From: Acidobacteriota bacterium
Lineage (GTDB): Bacteria > Acidobacteriota > Vicinamibacteria > Vicinamibacterales > SCN-69-37
NCBI GenBank assembly: GCA_020853395.1
Contig: JADYYY010000010.1
Span: forward strand, 452,075 to 516,074
Direction: 5' to 3'
DNA length: 64,000 nucleotides
The notes under the pieces were generated by a model, which searched no databases, was not told the DNA's origin, and worked only from the letters and a program-made list of their open reading frames with translations. The position numbers and the translations under genes were made by a program. Positions 17,181 through 26,238 of the stretch are shown here, one piece after another; the stretch's first letter is position 1; every line of letters begins with the position of its first letter.

Positions 17181-18206
17181 CTAGTCGAGGGAGATCTTCC
17201 GCAGCAGCTCGAAATTCGACAGCATCTTGCCGGCGCCGAGCACGACCGTCGACAGCGGATCCTCGGCCATGGCGACCGGCAGCCCGGTCTCCTCGCGCAG
17301 CCGCTTGTCGAGGTTCTTCAGGAGCGAGCCGCCGCCGGTCAGCACGATGCCTCGATCGACGATATCGGCCGACAGCTCCGGCGGCGTGCGCTCGAGCGCC
17401 ACCCGCACGGCGTCCACGATGACGTTCACCGTTTCGGCCAGGGCCTCGCGGATCTCCTCGTCGGAAATCGTGATCGTCTTCGGCACGCCCTCGATCAGGT
17501 GCCGGCCCTTGATCTCCATGGTGATCCGCTCGTCGAGCGGGAACGCCGAGCCGAGCTCCATCTTGATCGCCTCGGCCGTCCGCTCGCCGATGAGCAGGTT
17601 GTACGTCTTCTTGATGTACTGGATGATCGCATCGTCCATCTCGTTGCCGGCGACGCGAATGGCCTTGCTGTAGACGATGCCGGCGAGCGAGATGACGGCG
17701 ATGTCGGTCGTGCCGCCGCCGATGTCGACGACCATGTTGCCGGACGCCTCTTCGATCGGCATCCCGGCGCCGATCGCGGCCGCCATCGCTTCCTCGACGA
17801 GGTAGACCTCGCTCGCCTTCGCGCGATAGGCGCTGTCCTTGACCGCCCGCTTCTCCACCTGCGTGATCTCGGAGGGCACGCCGATGACGATGCGCGGGCG
17901 CACCCACATGGTGCGGTTATGGGCCTTCTTGATGAAGTGCGCGAGCATCTTCTCGGTCACTTCGAAGTCGGCGATGACGCCGTCCTTCATCGGCTTGATC
18001 GCGACGATGTTGCCGGGCGTGCGCCCGAGCATCTCCTTCGCTTCCTTGCCGACGGCCTCGATGCGTCCGGTGACCTTGTTGATCGCGACGATCGAGGGCT
18101 CGTTGACGACGATGCCCTTGCCGCGCGCGTAGACGCATGTGTTGGCGGTGCCGAGGTCGATGGCGAGGTCGCTCGAGAAGAGCGCAAAGAGCGAGCGAAG
18201 GTTCAA
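17181..18206 (-). CDS. mreB: Actin-like cell-shape protein MreB
   Basis: This 341-residue bacterial actin forms membrane-associated filaments that position the Rod complex. ASKHA nucleotide-binding motifs are visible: SSDLAIDLGTANTCVY (phosphate 1), VVDIGGGTTDIAVISL (phosphate 2) and IVLTGGGSLLKNLD (adenosine). The N-terminus LRSLFALF is a short hydrophobic membrane-targeting start. It uses a TTG start whose bases overlap the upstream diguanylate cyclase stop (TTGA) and has AGGAG 5 bases upstream, so its translation is probably coupled to that gene. Confidence 0.97.
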   Translation of the reverse strand: MNLRSLFALFSSDLAIDLGTANTCVYARGKGIVVNEPSIVAINKVTGRIEAVGKEAKEMLGRTPGNIVAIKPMKDGVIADFEVTEKMLAHFIKKAHNRTMWVRPRIVIGVPSEITQVEKRAVKDSAYRAKASEVYLVEEAMAAAIGAGMPIEEASGNMVVDIGGGTTDIAVISLAGIVYSKAIRVAGNEMDDAIIQYIKKTYNLLIGERTAEAIKMELGSAFPLDERITMEIKGRHLIEGVPKTITISDEEIREALAETVNVIVDAVRVALERTPPELSADIVDRGIVLTGGGSLLKNLDKRLREETGLPVAMAEDPLSTVVLGAGKMLSNFELLRKISLD

Positions 18207-19678
18207 CGAGGCTCCTGTTCCTCGGTGGGGACGCGGACGGCGCCCGAGTCGCTGCCCGCGATGTGGATGCCGTTCTTGCCGGAGCTCTTCACCTTGTACA
18301 TCGCGGCGTCGGCGGCCTGCAGGAGGCCTTCGGCCGAGTCCGCGACGTCCGGAAGCGTCGCCACGCCGATGGACGCGGTCAGCCGGCTGCCCGACGTACG
18401 ATCGGCGAGGAAATTGAAGCGCTGGATACGGTCACGAAGACGCCGCGCCACCGAGTGCGCCCCTTCGAGGCCCGTTTCCGGCAACAGTATCGCAAATTCG
18501 TCGCCGCCGAAGCGGGCGACGATGTCGGTCTCACGGGCGCTCGATCGGATGACCTCGGCGGCCTCGACGAGCGCGCGGCTGCCGAGCAGGTGCCCGTGCG
18601 CGTCGTTGATCCGCTTGAAGCCGTCGAGATCGACGAAGAGCAGCGAGAGCGGCCAGCCGCTGCGCATCGCCCGTTTCGTTTCCTTCCGCAGCAGGTCGTT
18701 CAGGTATCGCGAGTTGAAGAGCTGCGTCAGATCGTCGGTGACCGAGAGCGCCTCGGCCCGCACGATCCGCAGGGCGTGCGCGAGCGCGTACGCGGCGGGC
18801 TCGAGCAGGCGGACGAAGGCATCGTTGAGCGCCGACGACATCTCCGGCAACCGGCGCGCCCTGCCGGCATCGAGCCCCGCGAGCACGCCGACGACCGTCC
18901 CTTGAACGACCAGCGGCCAGCCCACGACGGAGGCCTCGACGCGCTTGGCCTGGTCGCTGGCGGGGTTCGCGCGCTCATCGAGGTAGGTCGTGACGCGCAC
19001 CGACGGCTGTCCCGTTCGCACGACGAGCTCGGCCAGCGACTGCACGACCGCGTCTCTGCCTTCCGAGCCCGCCTCGCCGATCAGGCGCGGCTGCCCGTCG
19101 GGCTCGACGATGTACACCTGCCATTCGGTCAACGGCAGCCACTCGTTGGCGTGCTCCACGAGCGTCTTGGCGACCTCGACCGGCTCGGTCGACAGGTTGA
19201 CCGCGCGCATGATGCCGGCGATCGCGTCGGGACGCGCCGCCAGGTTGATGATCCGCGGCGACGCGCTGTCGATCCGATCGGCGAGATCGAGCAGCGGTCC
19301 GAGCCCGAGCGCCCGCTCGACGTCGTCGAGCTGGAACGGCCAGACGAGATGCTGCCGGAATCCGAGCACGCGCGACAGATCGGCGAGCCCGGCGTGGCGG
19401 GTCAAGCTGAACGAGACCGCAGGCAGGCTGTCGATGAGCGCCGACACGAGCCGCTGCGATCCATCCTCGAGCGACAGCTCCCAGAGCAGGCCCGCGACGT
19501 CGTTGGGAACGGTCCAGAGCGCGCCGGCCTGGAGGAACTCGAAGCGCGCGCCCGTCGATTGCAGTGCGGTGAGACGCTCGATCGAGTCCTCGCCGCGGTG
19601 GTACACCGCGAGCACGACGGCGCCGTCCGGCGCAGTGTGCTCAGGCGCGGAGGATCTGCGCGGGAGTCGCTCGGGCAT
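18203..19678 (-). CDS. Soluble GAF-GGDEF diguanylate cyclase at the head of the mre operon
   Basis: An active-looking diguanylate cyclase of about 491 aa. The C-terminal domain has LSLLFVDLDGFKRIND, the catalytic RFGGDEFAILLPE (GGDEF about 391-395) and an RxxD inhibitory site (RETD) five residues before GGDEF, so product inhibition by c-di-GMP is expected. A GAF-like domain precedes it (about 150-310). The first 150 residues resemble a degenerate receiver or other sensor, not identified. No membrane helix is seen. The ATG at 19678 was chosen; a TTG at 19714 lies 8 bases after TATAGT and could be a leaderless start. Its TGA overlaps the mreB TTG. Confidence 0.9.
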   Translation of the reverse strand: MPERLPRRSSAPEHTAPDGAVVLAVYHRGEDSIERLTALQSTGARFEFLQAGALWTVPNDVAGLLWELSLEDGSQRLVSALIDSLPAVSFSLTRHAGLADLSRVLGFRQHLVWPFQLDDVERALGLGPLLDLADRIDSASPRIINLAARPDAIAGIMRAVNLSTEPVEVAKTLVEHANEWLPLTEWQVYIVEPDGQPRLIGEAGSEGRDAVVQSLAELVVRTGQPSVRVTTYLDERANPASDQAKRVEASVVGWPLVVQGTVVGVLAGLDAGRARRLPEMSSALNDAFVRLLEPAAYALAHALRIVRAEALSVTDDLTQLFNSRYLNDLLRKETKRAMRSGWPLSLLFVDLDGFKRINDAHGHLLGSRALVEAAEVIRSSARETDIVARFGGDEFAILLPETGLEGAHSVARRLRDRIQRFNFLADRTSGSRLTASIGVATLPDVADSAEGLLQAADAAMYKVKSSGKNGIHIAGSDSGAVRVPTEEQEPR

Positions 19679-19722
19679 GTGGCGGCATGACGGCGGGCCG
19701 CGTCCGCCCGCCAAACGCCGAA

Positions 19723-19728
19723 ACTATA
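19723..19728 (-). promoter_or_regulatory. Probable -10 box for the dgc-mreBCD-mrdA-rodA transcript
   Basis: TATAGT on the minus strand, 8 bases before a TTG at 19714 and 44 bases before the ATG at 19678. It is the only good -10 seen upstream of the mre genes, which suggests that dgc and mreB share a promoter. Confidence 0.4.
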
Positions 19729-19947
19729 GCACGCCGTCTCGCGTGCTCATGCGCCGCCCGCGGCCAATATCTCGCGTGATTGCGAGGAATATTTTCGCGG
19801 CGCGCGGCCGCGCACGCGCGAACAGTTTTCGTCACCGCCGTATCCGAAGTGCGACACGTTGCGGGCCGGCGACGCGGCGCGCGGCCGAGGGACGACAGGG
19901 TTGTCATGAGATAATCCACGGTCGTAACCGAAGGAGAGACCCCAGCG

Positions 19948-21861
19948 ATGACGATGCTCGACCGGATGCGGCGCCACAGAGCCTGGCTCAAGTGGAGCCT
20001 CGGCATAGTCGTGGCGACCTTCGTCCTGCTCTACATCCCGCAGTTCCTCGGCAACCCGGTCGCCGGCACCAATGCCGAGGTGATCGCGACCGTCGACGGC
20101 CGGGAGATCTCCGCCGGCACGTACCGGATTCAGTACCTCCAGCAGGTCTCTCAGATCCGCGCGCAATACGGCGCGGAGATCACCGATCAGCTCCTCAACC
20201 AGCTCGGCGTCGGCCCGCGCATCGTGCAGCGGCTCGTCAACGACGAAGCCATGATGGTCGAAGCGGAGCGCCTCGGCATCACGGTGACGGACGGCGAGCT
20301 GAAGGAACGGCTCGTGCGGCTCCCGATGTTCCAGGAGAACGGACAGTTCGTCGGCGAGGCGGCCTATCGGCAGATGCTCGCCAACGCGCGCCCGGTGCTG
20401 CGCCCCGCGGACTTCGAGCGCGACCTGCGTCGATCGCTCGTCGCCGAGAAGTTGCAGGCGGCCGTCACCGGCTGGCTGCGCGTCTCCGACGCTGACGTGG
20501 AGCAGGAGTTCCGCCGCCGCAACGAGAAGGTGAAGCTCAACGTCGCGGTCTTCACCGCCGACAAGCTCGCCGCCGCGGTCCAGCCGACCGACGCCGAGCT
20601 CCAGGAGCACTTCTCCGCCAACCAGGAACGCTACCGCGTGCCCGAGAAGCGCCGCGTCCGGTACCTCGCCGTGGACGCCGAGACCTTGCGCGGCAAGATG
20701 ACCGTCACGCCCGCCGAAGTCGAGGCGCGCTACAAGGAAAGCCTCCAGACCTACTCGACGCCGGAACAGGTCCGCGCGAGCCACATCCTCTTCAAGACGG
20801 ACGGCAAGGACGAGGCGGCCGTGCGCAAGACCGCCGAAGGCGTGCTGGCCAAGGCCAAAGCGGGCGCCGACTTCGCCGCGCTGGCCAAGCAGTACTCCGA
20901 GGACGAGGGGTCGAAAGCGTCGGGCGGCGATCTCCAGTTCTTCAGCCGGGGCGCGATGGTCAAGGAGTTCGAGGACGCGGCCTGGGCGCTGAAGGATGGC
21001 GAGATCAGCGGCCTGGTGAAGTCGCCGTTCGGCTTCCACATCATCAAGGGCATGGGCAAGAAGGCCGCGACGACCAAGACGCTCGACGAAGTGCGCAGCC
21101 AGATCGAGGACGGGATCAAGTTCGAGAAGGCCCGCGCCGAGGCGAGCCGGCTCGTCGCCGAGATCGGGCCGCAGCTCCAGACGCCCGCCGATCTCGATCG
21201 CGTGGCCAAGGAGCGCGGGTTGACCGTCGGCGATTCCGGGCTCTTCGCCCGCGACGAACCGCTCGCCGGCATCGGCTTCGCGCCAGCGGTGGCGGCTGAA
21301 GCGTTCACTCTCGACGCCGGCAAAGTGAGCGCCGCGCTGAGCACGAACAACGGCTACGCTTTCATCACCGTCACGGAAGTGAAACCGTCCTCCGTGCCGG
21401 CATTGAGCGAGGTGCGCGAGAAAGTGCTGGCCGACGTGGCCCGGGCCAAGGCGGTCGAGCTCGCCAGACAGCGCGCGGCGGCGCTGACCTCGGCGAAGAC
21501 GAACTTCCAGTCGGCCGCCAAGGCCGCGGGAGCGGCGGTGAGCACGACGGACGCGATCGCACGGGGCGCGGTGCTGCCGGTCGTCGGCGTCAGCGACGCC
21601 GTCGACCGCGCGGCCTTCGCGCTGAAGCCCGGCGAGGTGAGCCAGCCGATCGCGACCGACGAGGCCGTCGTCGTCGTCCAACTCGTCGACCGGCAGGACG
21701 TCTCGCCCACCGTGCTCGAGGCCGAACGCGAATCGATCCGCGGCGAGCTGGCCGACCAGCGCGGCGGCGCCTTCTTCGAGGCCTACATGGCGAAGGCGAA
21801 AGCGCGGATGAACATCCAGTACAACGATGCCGCGCTGCGCGCGCTGACCGGTAACAGTTGA
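19948..21861 (+). CDS. Membrane-anchored peptidyl-prolyl isomerase / foldase (PpiD/SurA-like)
   Basis: A 637-aa periplasmic folding factor. One N-terminal signal anchor (about 15-31: [17 protein letters not shown]), a SurA-like chaperone region (about 40-230) and a parvulin domain (about 273-370) with [30 protein letters not shown] and [11 protein letters not shown] second, degenerate parvulin-like region is suggested by [20 protein letters not shown] near 550. The architecture matches PpiD, which helps outer-membrane and periplasmic proteins leave the Sec translocon. AAGGAGAG lies upstream of the ATG and GATAAT at about 19909 may be the -10. Confidence 0.92.
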   Translation: MTMLDRMRRHRAWLKWSLGIVVATFVLLYIPQFLGNPVAGTNAEVIATVDGREISAGTYRIQYLQQVSQIRAQYGAEITDQLLNQLGVGPRIVQRLVNDEAMMVEAERLGITVTDGELKERLVRLPMFQENGQFVGEAAYRQMLANARPVLRPADFERDLRRSLVAEKLQAAVTGWLRVSDADVEQEFRRRNEKVKLNVAVFTADKLAAAVQPTDAELQEHFSANQERYRVPEKRRVRYLAVDAETLRGKMTVTPAEVEARYKESLQTYSTPEQVRASHILFKTDGKDEAAVRKTAEGVLAKAKAGADFAALAKQYSEDEGSKASGGDLQFFSRGAMVKEFEDAAWALKDGEISGLVKSPFGFHIIKGMGKKAATTKTLDEVRSQIEDGIKFEKARAEASRLVAEIGPQLQTPADLDRVAKERGLTVGDSGLFARDEPLAGIGFAPAVAAEAFTLDAGKVSAALSTNNGYAFITVTEVKPSSVPALSEVREKVLADVARAKAVELARQRAAALTSAKTNFQSAAKAAGAAVSTTDAIARGAVLPVVGVSDAVDRAAFALKPGEVSQPIATDEAVVVVQLVDRQDVSPTVLEAERESIRGELADQRGGAFFEAYMAKAKARMNIQYNDAALRALTGNS

Positions 21862-21879
21862 GCGGTACGCGCTACCCGA

Positions 21880-22488
21880 TCACGGCCTGGTGAACGCCTC
21901 GAGCGAGGTGAGCATCTCGGCGACGCGTTCGGTCCAGACGCGCTGGCGGGCGGGCACCAGGCCGTATCCGGTCTCGTCGTCGTAACGCTGCTGCGCGGCG
22001 GCTTCTTCCTTGACGAAGCGGTCGACCGCCGCATCCACCTGCGCGTCGCTCAGGCCGCAGGCATCGTAGAGCCCGGCGAAGTACTTCCGCATCCGCCGCG
22101 CATGGACCTCCGTGAGATCGAAGTGCGTCTGCTCGTGCTGGAGCACGCGGACGCTCTCGCGCGGGCTCGCGAGCACATCGGCCTTCACCCACGACTCGTC
22201 GGGGACGAACACCGCCTTGACGTCGAACGTGAAGGTCTTCCCGTGGCAGCGCGATTCGTACCGGAGCAGATAGACCGTCCGGGCGCCTTCCATGCCGCCG
22301 GCCGGCGCGGTGCCACGGAACTCCGCCCAAGTCAGCGGCCGTGCCGCCGACCACGCCCGATCCGGCGAGGCGACGGGCTGCGGCGGGGCCTGGCCGGCCA
22401 GACGCTCGGCCGGTGCGGCCGCGGTGCCGATCGCGTGCCCCGCGGTCAGCACCAGAAGACCCGCCGCCACGAGGGCTTGCCTGATCAC
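21880..22488 (-). CDS. Exported DUF922-type putative metalloprotein
   Basis: A 202-residue secreted protein with a signal peptide (ALVAAGLLVLTAGHAIGTAAA). The motif LQHEQTHFDLTEVHARRM near residues 116-133 holds an HExxH-like HEQTH plus a following His, typical of the DUF922 family, which has been suggested to include zinc-dependent proteases. Activity is not established. It starts 6 bases after the sppA stop and probably shares its transcript; it converges with the PpiD-like gene, 18 bases away. Confidence 0.8.
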   Translation of the reverse strand: MIRQALVAAGLLVLTAGHAIGTAAAPAERLAGQAPPQPVASPDRAWSAARPLTWAEFRGTAPAGGMEGARTVYLLRYESRCHGKTFTFDVKAVFVPDESWVKADVLASPRESVRVLQHEQTHFDLTEVHARRMRKYFAGLYDACGLSDAQVDAAVDRFVKEEAAAQQRYDDETGYGLVPARQRVWTERVAEMLTSLEAFTRP

Positions 22489-22494
22489 CCGACC

Positions 22495-24237
22495 TCAGTG
22501 CACGAAGACGTTCGGCAGGATCGCGAGCGGCTCGCCGCGGCGGAAGAGATTGAGCATCGACGTGGCGGACTGGATCATCCGCACGTCGGGCCGCCGGAAC
22601 AGCGCGTCCACGGCCGCCGACGCGCCGCCGGAGACGCCGAACGGATTCGAGATCAGGTCGTACAACGTGCGCCGCGGGGGGTAGATCACGAGGTCCACGT
22701 CCTTCGCCGCGTCGAGCTTCGCGCGCTGCTTCGCGAGCCGGACCGCGTCAGCGAGCCCGCCGAGCTCGTCCACCAGGCCGATCTCCCGGGCCTGACGCCC
22801 CGTCCAGACCCGTCCCTGAGCCACCGCATCGATCTTGGTCGTCGCCTGGCGACGGCCGTCGGCCACGCGCTTGAGGAACAGCTCGTAGGTCGCCTGGAGC
22901 TGATCCTCGACCCGCCGGCGCTCTTCCGGTGAGAACGGCCGGAACGGCGAGTTCATCTGGGCGAACGTCCCGTCGCTGACGGCATCGACGCCGATCCCGA
23001 TCTTGTCGAGCGTGCCGCGCAGCACGAACTTCCCGGTCAGCACGCCGATCGATCCGGTCAGCGTGCCGGGGTCGGCAACGATCGCGTCGGCGGCGGCGGC
23101 CATGTAGTAGCCGCCCGACGCCGCGACGTCGCCCATCGAGACGATCACGGGCTTCACGTCGCGGGTCAGCATGATCTCGCGCCAGATGACCTCGGAGGCG
23201 ATCGCCGATCCGCCGGGGCTGTCGATGCGGATGATCACCGCGCGGATGCCCGGGTCGACGCGCACCTTGCGCAGCCACTGATTGAACGTGTCGGAGCCGA
23301 TGACGGCGCCCGAGGGCGCGTCGAACGAGCTCTTGCCGCTCGCGATCGTCCCGATCGCGTACAAGAGCGCGATCCTGCCGCCGACCTCGCGCCGCTCGCC
23401 GGCCGGCGCGCCCTTGCCGTACTGCTCGCCGTCGATCGACTGCGTGCCCAGCATCGGCCCGCGGTCGTCGAGCTGATCCTCGTAGCCCAGCTCGTCGACG
23501 AGCCGCGCCTTGACGGCGCCCTCGCCCATGTACGGCCCGCGCTCGAGGGCGCTCCGCGCCTCGGCCTCGGAGAGCGTCCGCCCCTGCGCGACGGCCCGCA
23601 CGATCTGCTCGTACCAGTCGCGGTTGAGCGACTGGCTCATCTCGCGATGCGCCGGCGTGAACCCGCGTTCGGTGAACGTGTTCGACGCCGTCTTGTACTC
23701 GCCGACGTGGAGCAGGTCGGGATAGACGCCGATCTTGTCGAGCGCCTGTCTGAAGAAGAGCTCGTACGACGCCAGCCCGGTCACGTCGAGCTGGCCGGCC
23801 GGCATGAGCACGATGCGATCGGCGGCGGACGCGAGGTAGTACTCGGCCGCGCCGGCCGACTCGAGGAACGCGGTCACCGGCTTCTTCGAGGTCTTGAAGT
23901 CCTCGATCGCCGCGCGCACTTCCTGCAACTGCGCCCACAGCGCGCCGCTCGCGGACGGCCGGATGACGAGCGTCCGCACGCGCGCGTCGGCCTTGGCCTT
24001 GCGGATGACGTCGAGCGTGGCGCGCAACGTCGACGAGCGCGGGATGATCTGACTCAGGACGTCGGGCGGATCGATTTCGCTGAACGGCGCGTCGAGGCGC
24101 AGCGACAACGTCGCCCGCTCGGGCACCGACACTTGCGGCGTCGACAGCGCCGCGAGCACGAGCAGGCCGCCGCCCGAGACGAGGACCGCGATCGTGATGA
24201 AGGCGAGAACGAGCAACACTCCGCGGCGCCGCGACAC
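22495..24237 (-). CDS. sppA: Signal peptide peptidase SppA, 67-kDa type
   Basis: An inner-membrane Ser/Lys-dyad protease that degrades signal peptides after release. One N-terminal helix is followed by two tandem ClpP/crotonase-like domains. The catalytic Lys is in LHVGEYKTASNTF (about 182) in the N-terminal half; the nucleophilic Ser is in GDVAASGGYYMA (about 374) in the C-terminal half, the long-form arrangement. GSIGVLTGKF follows. The GTG at 24237 (MSRRRGVLLV) has AGGAG 8 bases upstream; a GTG three codons earlier (24246) is also possible. Confidence 0.94.
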   Translation of the reverse strand: MSRRRGVLLVLAFITIAVLVSGGGLLVLAALSTPQVSVPERATLSLRLDAPFSEIDPPDVLSQIIPRSSTLRATLDVIRKAKADARVRTLVIRPSASGALWAQLQEVRAAIEDFKTSKKPVTAFLESAGAAEYYLASAADRIVLMPAGQLDVTGLASYELFFRQALDKIGVYPDLLHVGEYKTASNTFTERGFTPAHREMSQSLNRDWYEQIVRAVAQGRTLSEAEARSALERGPYMGEGAVKARLVDELGYEDQLDDRGPMLGTQSIDGEQYGKGAPAGERREVGGRIALLYAIGTIASGKSSFDAPSGAVIGSDTFNQWLRKVRVDPGIRAVIIRIDSPGGSAIASEVIWREIMLTRDVKPVIVSMGDVAASGGYYMAAAADAIVADPGTLTGSIGVLTGKFVLRGTLDKIGIGVDAVSDGTFAQMNSPFRPFSPEERRRVEDQLQATYELFLKRVADGRRQATTKIDAVAQGRVWTGRQAREIGLVDELGGLADAVRLAKQRAKLDAAKDVDLVIYPPRRTLYDLISNPFGVSGGASAAVDALFRRPDVRMIQSATSMLNLFRRGEPLAILPNVFVH

Positions 24238-24256
24238 TCGGACCACTCCTGTCCGC

Positions 24257-24262
24257 AGTATA
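24257..24262 (-). promoter_or_regulatory. Probable -10 box for sppA
   Basis: TATACT on the minus strand, 19 bases before the preferred sppA GTG, with AGGAG between them. It separates sppA from the SMP-30 gene whose stop lies 26 bases further upstream. Confidence 0.42.
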
Positions 24263-24288
24263 GCGTCAGGCGCCGCGCCGGCCCCGGG

Positions 24289-25155
24289 TCAGCCGGCGAA
24301 ACGATACGGCAATCGTCCGCGAGTGCCCGGCCGGCAGCGGAAGAGCCGGCCCGCCAGCGGCTGGTCGGCACGTTCGCCCGCGCTCAATCCCGTCCGGGCG
24401 GTCGTCACGTAGAGGTCCCCGAGATCGGATCCCGCGAAGGCGCATTTCGTGACGAGCGCGACGGGCAGCGCAACGATCCGGTCGAGCGCACCATCCGGGG
24501 CGTAGCGCCTGAGCGCACCGCCCTGCCACAGCGCCACCCAGACGTATCCCTCTGCGTCGACGACGAGCCCGTCGGGCCGGCCGTCGTCCGGCGCGATGAT
24601 CGCGAACGGGCGGCGGGCGCCGGGCTCCCCGTTGCCGTCGACGTCGAATTGGTCGACTCGCCCGGTCCGTGTGTCCACGTAGTACATGATGCGAAGGTCC
24701 GGGCTCCAGTCGATGCCGTTCGAGGTCGTCACGGGCTCGAGGATCGTGTGGACGCGGCCGTCGGCATCGAGCCGATAGAGCGCCCCGCGTTCGCGCTCAT
24801 GCCGCAGGCTGAGCGTGCCGGCCCAGAACCGTCCCCACGGGTCCACCGCCCCATCGTTCATCCGCACGTCGTCGCGGCCGGGCGCCGCATCGGCCATCGG
24901 CGTCACGCGGCCGGAGTCCGGATCGAGACGCGAGAACCCGCGGCCGGCGGCGATCAGCCAGTCGCCGCGCGTCGAGCAGACGACCGCCCCGACCGGCTGG
25001 CCCACGTCGTACACGCGCGCTCGGCCGGACCCCGGGTCGAGCGCGTGCACGTGCCCCTGCATGATGTCGACGAACAGCAGGCGCTGTCGGACGGCGTCCC
25101 ACAGCGGGCCTTCAGCGAGGTCGAACGGCCCGATTGGAACCGGCTCGATCGTCAT
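24289..25155 (-). CDS. SMP-30/gluconolactonase family beta-propeller protein
   Basis: A 288-aa six-bladed propeller, probably a metal-dependent lactonase acting on sugar lactones. Expected metal ligands are visible: Glu near 15 (FDLAEGPLWD), Asn near 100 (RMNDGAVDPWGRFW), Asn near 145 (TTSNGIDWSPD) and Asp near 195 (RPDGLVVDAEGYVWVA). There is no signal peptide, so it is cytoplasmic. The start overlaps the stop of the MscS gene by one base (TGATG). The substrate cannot be told from the sequence. Confidence 0.88.
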   Translation of the reverse strand: MTIEPVPIGPFDLAEGPLWDAVRQRLLFVDIMQGHVHALDPGSGRARVYDVGQPVGAVVCSTRGDWLIAAGRGFSRLDPDSGRVTPMADAAPGRDDVRMNDGAVDPWGRFWAGTLSLRHERERGALYRLDADGRVHTILEPVTTSNGIDWSPDLRIMYYVDTRTGRVDQFDVDGNGEPGARRPFAIIAPDDGRPDGLVVDAEGYVWVALWQGGALRRYAPDGALDRIVALPVALVTKCAFAGSDLGDLYVTTARTGLSAGERADQPLAGRLFRCRPGTRGRLPYRFAG

Positions 25156-26219
25156 CAGGACTGGCGGCCCGCTGGCGGTTCACGCTCGGGAGCCACGAGC
25201 AACGGCTGGGCGACGAGCCCCACGGCCGGGATCATGACGCCTTCGGCCGCGTAACGCGCCTGAACGCGCTTCAGGAACTCGTGCTTGAGGAGGAACTGGT
25301 CCGCGAACGCGACCGCACGCAGCCCGACCGAGAAGCCGATGCCCGCCGGGCCGAAGGTGTGGAATCGGACGGCGGGCTCCGCCGTCCGCACGGCGCCCGG
25401 CACCTCACGCATGACCTCGCGCGCGACGTCGAGGGTGATCCGCTCGATGGCCGCGAGGTCCGAGGCGGGATGCACCTGGAGATCCACGGACATCCCGAAC
25501 TCCGGATCCGAGTAGCTCGTCACGATGGACTGCGCGAGCTTCGCGTTGGGCACGATCACGATCGGATTGCCCAGCGTGCGGATCGTCGTCGTGCGCCAGT
25601 TGAAGTCCAGGACGTGGCCCTCGACGCCGTCCGAGAGCCTGACGTAGTCGCCGATCCGGACCTGGCCCGACACGCTCATCGCGATGCCGGCGAAGAAGTT
25701 CGACAGCGGATCCTGGAGCGCCAGCGCCACGGCGAGACCGGAAACGCCGAGCGCGGTCAGGTACGGTGTGATGTTGATGCCGAACGAGCCGATGATGACG
25801 AGCGCGCCCAGCACGATCACGACCGTGCGGACGACGTTCTGCGTCAACGCCGACACCGGCGCGTTCGGCGTCACCCGCGGGCCGTACGCCCACACCAGCC
25901 GGCCGGCGACCGTCGCGGCCGCGATGGTGGCGGACGCAATCGCGATCGCGCGCAGGATCGTGACGGCGAGCACCTCGCGCTCGACCGGCAGCCGCCATCG
26001 AGGCAGCACGACGTAGAGCCCGATGAGCACGCACCAGAACGGCAGGCGCCGCCCGATCTCGTCCACGAGCGCGTCGTCCCAGTCGCCGTGCGTGCGCCGC
26101 ACGACGCGCGCGAGGCGGCCGGTGAGGAGCGCGTTGCCGAGGTGTCCGACGAGGTAGCCCACCACGACCGCGCCGGCCGTCCACAACAGTGCGTTCAGCC
26201 ACTCGGGCCAGTCAACCAT
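25155..26219 (-). CDS. MscS-family mechanosensitive ion channel
   Basis: A 354-aa inner-membrane channel. About four hydrophobic helices occupy residues 1-150, and the pore-lining helix is in the region of VSGLAVALALQDPLSNFFAG. The conserved beta domain follows with VRIGDYVRLSDGVEGHVLDF, WRTTTIRTLGNPIVIVPNA and KLAQSIVTSYS. Such channels open on hypo-osmotic shock. It lies 19 bases downstream of the VWA gene and overlaps SMP-30, suggesting one transcript. Confidence 0.92.
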   Translation of the reverse strand: MVDWPEWLNALLWTAGAVVVGYLVGHLGNALLTGRLARVVRRTHGDWDDALVDEIGRRLPFWCVLIGLYVVLPRWRLPVEREVLAVTILRAIAIASATIAAATVAGRLVWAYGPRVTPNAPVSALTQNVVRTVVIVLGALVIIGSFGINITPYLTALGVSGLAVALALQDPLSNFFAGIAMSVSGQVRIGDYVRLSDGVEGHVLDFNWRTTTIRTLGNPIVIVPNAKLAQSIVTSYSDPEFGMSVDLQVHPASDLAAIERITLDVAREVMREVPGAVRTAEPAVRFHTFGPAGIGFSVGLRAVAFADQFLLKHEFLKRVQARYAAEGVMIPAVGLVAQPLLVAPEREPPAGRQS

Positions 26220-26238
26220 GCCGCGATCGTCTCTCCCG

